NCBI GenBank assembly: GCA_024281365.1 | Contig: JAMXAU010000010.1 | Coordinates: forward strand, 1 to 35,582 | Reading direction: 5' to 3' | DNA length: 35,582 nt | Source of the DNA: Nitrospira sp. | Lineage (GTDB): Bacteria > Nitrospirota > Nitrospiria > Nitrospirales > Nitrospiraceae | Made by a program: the position numbers and the translations under genes | Shown here: positions 33,097 to 35,582 of the stretch, one piece after another | Layout of the letters: the number at the start of each line of letters is the position of its first letter | Numbering within the stretch: the first letter of the stretch is position 1 | Notes under the pieces: model-generated | The model's database searches: none | What the model was told of the DNA's origin: nothing | What the model saw: the letters and a program-made list of their open reading frames with translations, nothing else

Positions 33097-34068
33097 TCAC
33101 GCCGACTCGGTCTCGGGGATCGATTCGGTAATGGCCCGGCCTGTATGGGCGATGAACACATCGTCCAAGCGTGGTCGGTTGTATTGAATGAATTCGATAC
33201 TGCAGCCCAATCGATTGGCTGCGTCGAGAATTGCGGGCAGCGCCTTCTCGGGCGACTCTACCCTGATGTCTAGACCCTTAGTCGTCGTCCGGACGGACTT
33301 GATCGCCGGGCGGCCCTTCAACTCAGTCTCAAGCGAAGGGATCCGATCCAGTTCCTTGAGAGTCAGGGACACGATGTCCCCTCCAAGCGCGATCTTGAGC
33401 TCGACCGGAGACCCGAGCGTTTTGATCTTGCCGCCGTCGATAATCGCGAGCCGATCACACAGTTGATCGGCTTCATCCAGATAGTTCGTCGTCATGACGA
33501 CCGTCATGCCGCGGGCTTTGAGCATCCGGACATATTCCCAAATGCGGAGACGGCTCTGGACGTCGAGGCCCAAGGTCGGTTCGTCGAGAAACAAAATCTT
33601 TGGATTAGGCAACAGGCCACAGGCGATGTCGAGCTTGCGCTTCATGCCGCCGGAATAGGTTTTGGCCGGTCTGTCGGCGTGGTCTTCCAAGTCCACTAAT
33701 TTTAGGAGTTCGTTGATCCGTTTCGTGGCCTCGTCTGTTGTCAAATGATAGAGCGCACCCAGGAGCTGCAGGTGTTCACGCCCGGTCAGAAACCGATCGA
33801 TCGCCCGTTCTTGCGGGACATATCCAATGAGGGTCCGGACAGTGTCTGCATCACGCACCGTGTCGTGTCCCATCACGGTGGCCGTTCCCGAAGTGGGGTG
33901 CAACAGCGTAATCAGGGTGCGTAGAGTTGTGCTCTTGCCCGCACCGTTCGGTCCCAGCAAGCCGAAAATCTCTCCGGCGTAGACCGAGAACGAGAGGTCA
34001 TCGACAGCTTTATGGCTGTCATAGGTTTTACAGAGACGGTTGACGTTGATAGCGATCGTACGATCCAT
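33097..34068 (-). CDS. ABC-2 type exporter ATP-binding protein (DrrA-like)
   Basis: A 323-residue ATPase: Walker A GPNGAGKS (39-46), Q-loop Q86 in YVPQ, signature YSGGMKRK (138-145), Walker B ILFLDE (158-163). The H-loop position is Asn195 in TTNYLDEADQL instead of His; DrrA-type ATPases often carry Gln here. A C-terminal DrrA-type domain follows (about 225-323). The true start is the ATG at 34068, which overlaps the stop of the chimeric ORF by one base (TAATG). The frame continues to 34254, but that stretch is antisense-like readthrough of duplicated DNA. It pairs with the permease at 32105-32884. Confidence 0.93.
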   Translation of the reverse strand: MDRTIAINVNRLCKTYDSHKAVDDLSFSVYAGEIFGLLGPNGAGKSTTLRTLITLLHPTSGTATVMGHDTVRDADTVRTLIGYVPQERAIDRFLTGREHLQLLGALYHLTTDEATKRINELLKLVDLEDHADRPAKTYSGGMKRKLDIACGLLPNPKILFLDEPTLGLDVQSRLRIWEYVRMLKARGMTVVMTTNYLDEADQLCDRLAIIDGGKIKTLGSPVELKIALGGDIVSLTLKELDRIPSLETELKGRPAIKSVRTTTKGLDIRVESPEKALPAILDAANRLGCSIEFIQYNRPRLDDVFIAHTGRAITESIPETESA

Positions 34069-34386
34069 TAGTCCCAACCTTTTATGCCTTGATGTTCGTG
34101 CAACATGAATTGAACGAGATCGTTCAAGCGATGAGCACGCTGGTGCAGCCCTTCGGCCTCCAGCAGGAATTGTTTTTCCAACGTGGTGGAGGCTAAATAG
34201 GATTGACGGAGATGGTTGCCGTTGAGAGCCATCGTACGATCCATTTAGTCCCAACCCGTTAGCCCTTGATGCTCGTGCAACATGAATTGAACGAGATCGT
34301 TCAAGCGACGAGCGCGTTGGTGCAGCCCCTCGGCTTCCAGCAGGAATTGTTTTTCCAACGGTGTGCAGTCCAAATAGGTTGATAGA
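34033..34386. repeat. Tandem duplication (period 177 bp) of the LON/ABC-ATPase gene junction
   Basis: 34033-34200 and 34209-34377 are direct repeats about 10% diverged. Each copy holds the last 40-odd codons of the LON-domain gene and the first 12 codons of the ATPase gene. In the LON part most differences are at third codon positions. The period, 177 bp, is exactly 59 codons. Confidence 0.9.
34068..34244 (-). CDS. 58-codon chimeric ORF made by the junction duplication
   Basis: The frame starts at ATG 34244, directly after the LON-gene stop (TAA-ATG), and ends TAA at 34068-34070, overlapping the ATPase ATG. Residues 1-12 (MDRTMALNGNHL) mirror the ATPase N-terminus; residues about 14-58 (from SYLAS, then TTLEKQFLLEAEGLHQRAHR and so on, ending KGWD) mirror the LON protein C-terminus. 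It has no stop or indel relative to either parent. It could be translated by coupling, be a harmless scar, or be an assembly product. Confidence 0.5.
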   Translation of the reverse strand: MDRTMALNGNHLRQSYLASTTLEKQFLLEAEGLHQRAHRLNDLVQFMLHEHQGIKGWD

Positions 34387-34934
34387 GTGTTCACCAAGAC
34401 TTCATCACTCACTTCTTCGCGGAAGAATCCTTGCCACGCCGCACTATCCTCTCGCTGCTGCAGGTATCGTCCGAGCAGGTCGATCAGCGCTTTCCGCACA
34501 TCCCTGGTCAGGCCTTCTTCGGTGCGCATGGGCGTCACTCGTATCGTGGCTTCGCGATAGGGTTTGTCGAAGTGCTCTTTGGTCAGCTCGCACCGTTCGA
34601 GTCCTTGCAGCAAGATGTTGGAGCGACCATCCGGCAATGGCTGTACGCTGACAATTCTTCCGATACAGAGCGCGGGGAAGATGGCCGGATTTCCATAGTA
34701 GTCCGGTTCCCATCCTTCCTTCAGGAGCGCCATGGCGATACATTGGCCGCCTACCGTGACATCGGCCACCATCTGGCGATACCGAGGCTCAAAAATGTGG
34801 AGCGGGAGATAGGTTTTCGGGAAGAAGACCACATTCGGTAACGGAAACACGGGAAGCCGGTCAGGAATCGGAAATGGTTCAATCGTTTTGGACGAACTCC
34901 GACCCGACGGCCCTCGCTCATGATCAGTCTGCAT
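34245..34934 (-). CDS. LON substrate-binding domain protein
   Basis: A 229-residue stand-alone LON N-terminal domain protein with no AAA or protease domain. LPVFPLPNVVFFPKTYLPLH (about 27-46) and IFEPRYRQMVADV are the classic opening of the domain; IALALL-type MALLKEGWEPDYYG and PALCIGRIV follow, then a helical C-terminal half. Such proteins are thought to bind peptides or unfolded protein; their roles are mostly unknown. First gene of a probable operon with the ABC exporter. The C-terminal codons are the ones duplicated downstream. Confidence 0.88.
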   Translation of the reverse strand: MQTDHERGPSGRSSSKTIEPFPIPDRLPVFPLPNVVFFPKTYLPLHIFEPRYRQMVADVTVGGQCIAMALLKEGWEPDYYGNPAIFPALCIGRIVSVQPLPDGRSNILLQGLERCELTKEHFDKPYREATIRVTPMRTEEGLTRDVRKALIDLLGRYLQQREDSAAWQGFFREEVSDEVLVNTLSTYLDCTPLEKQFLLEAEGLHQRARRLNDLVQFMLHEHQGLTGWD

Positions 34935-35099
34935 GGGCCACGATAGCTGACGCTTGTGAAAATTGTCAACGCCGGTTGTCGGCCACTGACGCAGAATGAA
35001 ATGCGAAACGCCGCTCTCAGACTGCCGATTGGTTCATGGGAGAGGCGCGTGGTATAAACCAAGCGGCTGGGGTGCGCTCATCATGGGGGGCTTGTCATT

Positions 35100-35582
35100 G
35101 TGGATCATAAGGCGAGGCAGGGTGTGATCGACTATTGGCGGATCGTGGTGATCAGTGTCTGGCTGAGCGCGGGTGTTTCGCTTGCACTCGCTGCAAGTCC
35201 TGCATCTGTCCCATTCCAACCAGCGACGGCGGGCTACCAGTACATCTTCCCGAGAGACCACGGCTCGCATCCGACCTATCGGACTGAGTGGTGGTACTAC
35301 ACGGGGCATCTGCATGCCAAGGACGGCCGATCTTTCGGTTTTGAATTGACGTTCTTTCGACGGGGTATCCCTCCCGAGGACGTGACCACACTTCCGTCCA
35401 AATGGTCGGTGAAGGATTTGTACCTGGCCCATTTTGCGGTGACCGACATCAATGGTAAGCGATTTCATTTCTCAGAGAAGCTCAGCCGTGAGGGCCTTGG
35501 GAAAGCGGGAGCCGATGAGTCACAACTCCGTGTCTGGATCGATGATTGGCGAGCCGAGGCGGCGACCGATGTGCCCGGTGTA
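35100..35582 (+). CDS. AttH/carotenoid 1,2-hydratase-like secreted protein, N-terminal part
   Basis: The gene runs off the window. A GTG start at 35100 (another GTG is in frame at 35124) leads to a signal peptide (IVVISVWLSAGVSLALA, cleavage near SPA) and then YQYIFPRDHGSHPTYRTEWW with YYTGHL and FGFELTFFRR. The EWWYYTGHL and FELTFFR motifs are the hallmark of the AttH/CrtC lipocalin-like fold, usually found as lipoproteins or exported proteins linked to ABC transporters. A carotenoid substrate is not implied. It is divergent from the LON/exporter operon. Confidence 0.85.
   Translation, partial: MDHKARQGVIDYWRIVVISVWLSAGVSLALAASPASVPFQPATAGYQYIFPRDHGSHPTYRTEWWYYTGHLHAKDGRSFGFELTFFRRGIPPEDVTTLPSKWSVKDLYLAHFAVTDINGKRFHFSEKLSREGLGKAGADESQLRVWIDDWRAEAATDVPGV

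Noticed and set aside
34069-34254. 62-residue N-terminal extension of the ABC ATPase frame
   Set aside because: The extra codons are out-of-frame readthrough of the duplicated LON/ATPase junction; the family N-terminus begins at the ATG at 34068.

Overview
The window is chromosomal DNA from a Gram-negative bacterium. Signs include outer-membrane beta-barrel proteins, a lipoprotein, a CpoB-like periplasmic protein and an OmpA-type peptidoglycan-binding protein. The gene set, the moderately GC-rich coding, the frequent GTG/TTG starts and a palindromic repeat at 32900-33020 that resembles dispersed repeats I remember from Nitrospira genomes all suggest Nitrospirota, probably Nitrospira. That placement is an inference, not a search result. 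No rRNA, tRNA, CRISPR array, transposase or prophage gene was seen.

Layout. 1-1672: end of an RluA-type pseudouridine synthase, a coupled small gene, a zinc-ribbon protein and a GNAT acetyltransferase. 1753-5506 (minus): a zinc/manganese-type ABC uptake operon (binding protein, ATPase, permease) followed by an outer-membrane barrel gene; the permease/barrel junction is duplicated and damaged. 5751-10757: anmK, a DUF2726 protein, a CpoB/YbgF-like TPR protein, a REC-GGDEF diguanylate cyclase, a lipoprotein and a 65-aa protein. 11024-12898: a two-gene MotA/TolQ-like plus MotB/OmpA-like ion-channel pair resembling ZorAB of Zorya defence, but without Zorya effectors. 13082-17467 (minus): a compact, overlapping five-gene operon larC, CaCA antiporter, pdxA, unknown, rsmA. 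17482-17639: four hairpins in a row. 18380-20163 (minus): gpsA-larB. 20426-21618: a barrel protein and a zinc-ribbon membrane protein.

21689-23839 (minus) holds two overlapping genes that match the two halves of cyanobacterial AgrE/ArgZ: a TIGR00300 LOR/SDH protein (badly scrambled here) and an arginine-dihydrolase-type amidinotransferase, which predicts arginine to ornithine, ammonia and possibly proline. Then come truD, a metallophosphoesterase, a HEAT-repeat membrane protein, a roughly 1,130-codon SAM-cyclase-ATPase-TPR gene broken by about ten frameshifts, an MBL-fold hydrolase, a SirB1-type protein, a DrrAB-like ABC exporter, a LON-domain protein and the start of an AttH/carotenoid-hydratase-like protein.

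The main unexplained structures are (i) the orphan ZorAB-like pair, (ii) junction duplications at 2354-3130 and 34033-34386, the second of which creates a clean 58-codon chimeric ORF, (iii) the hairpin array next to larC, and (iv) indel-only damage confined to a few stretches (2.4-3.1, 22.7-23.3 and 26.5-29.0 kb). The last could be real decay or local assembly error; both readings are given.
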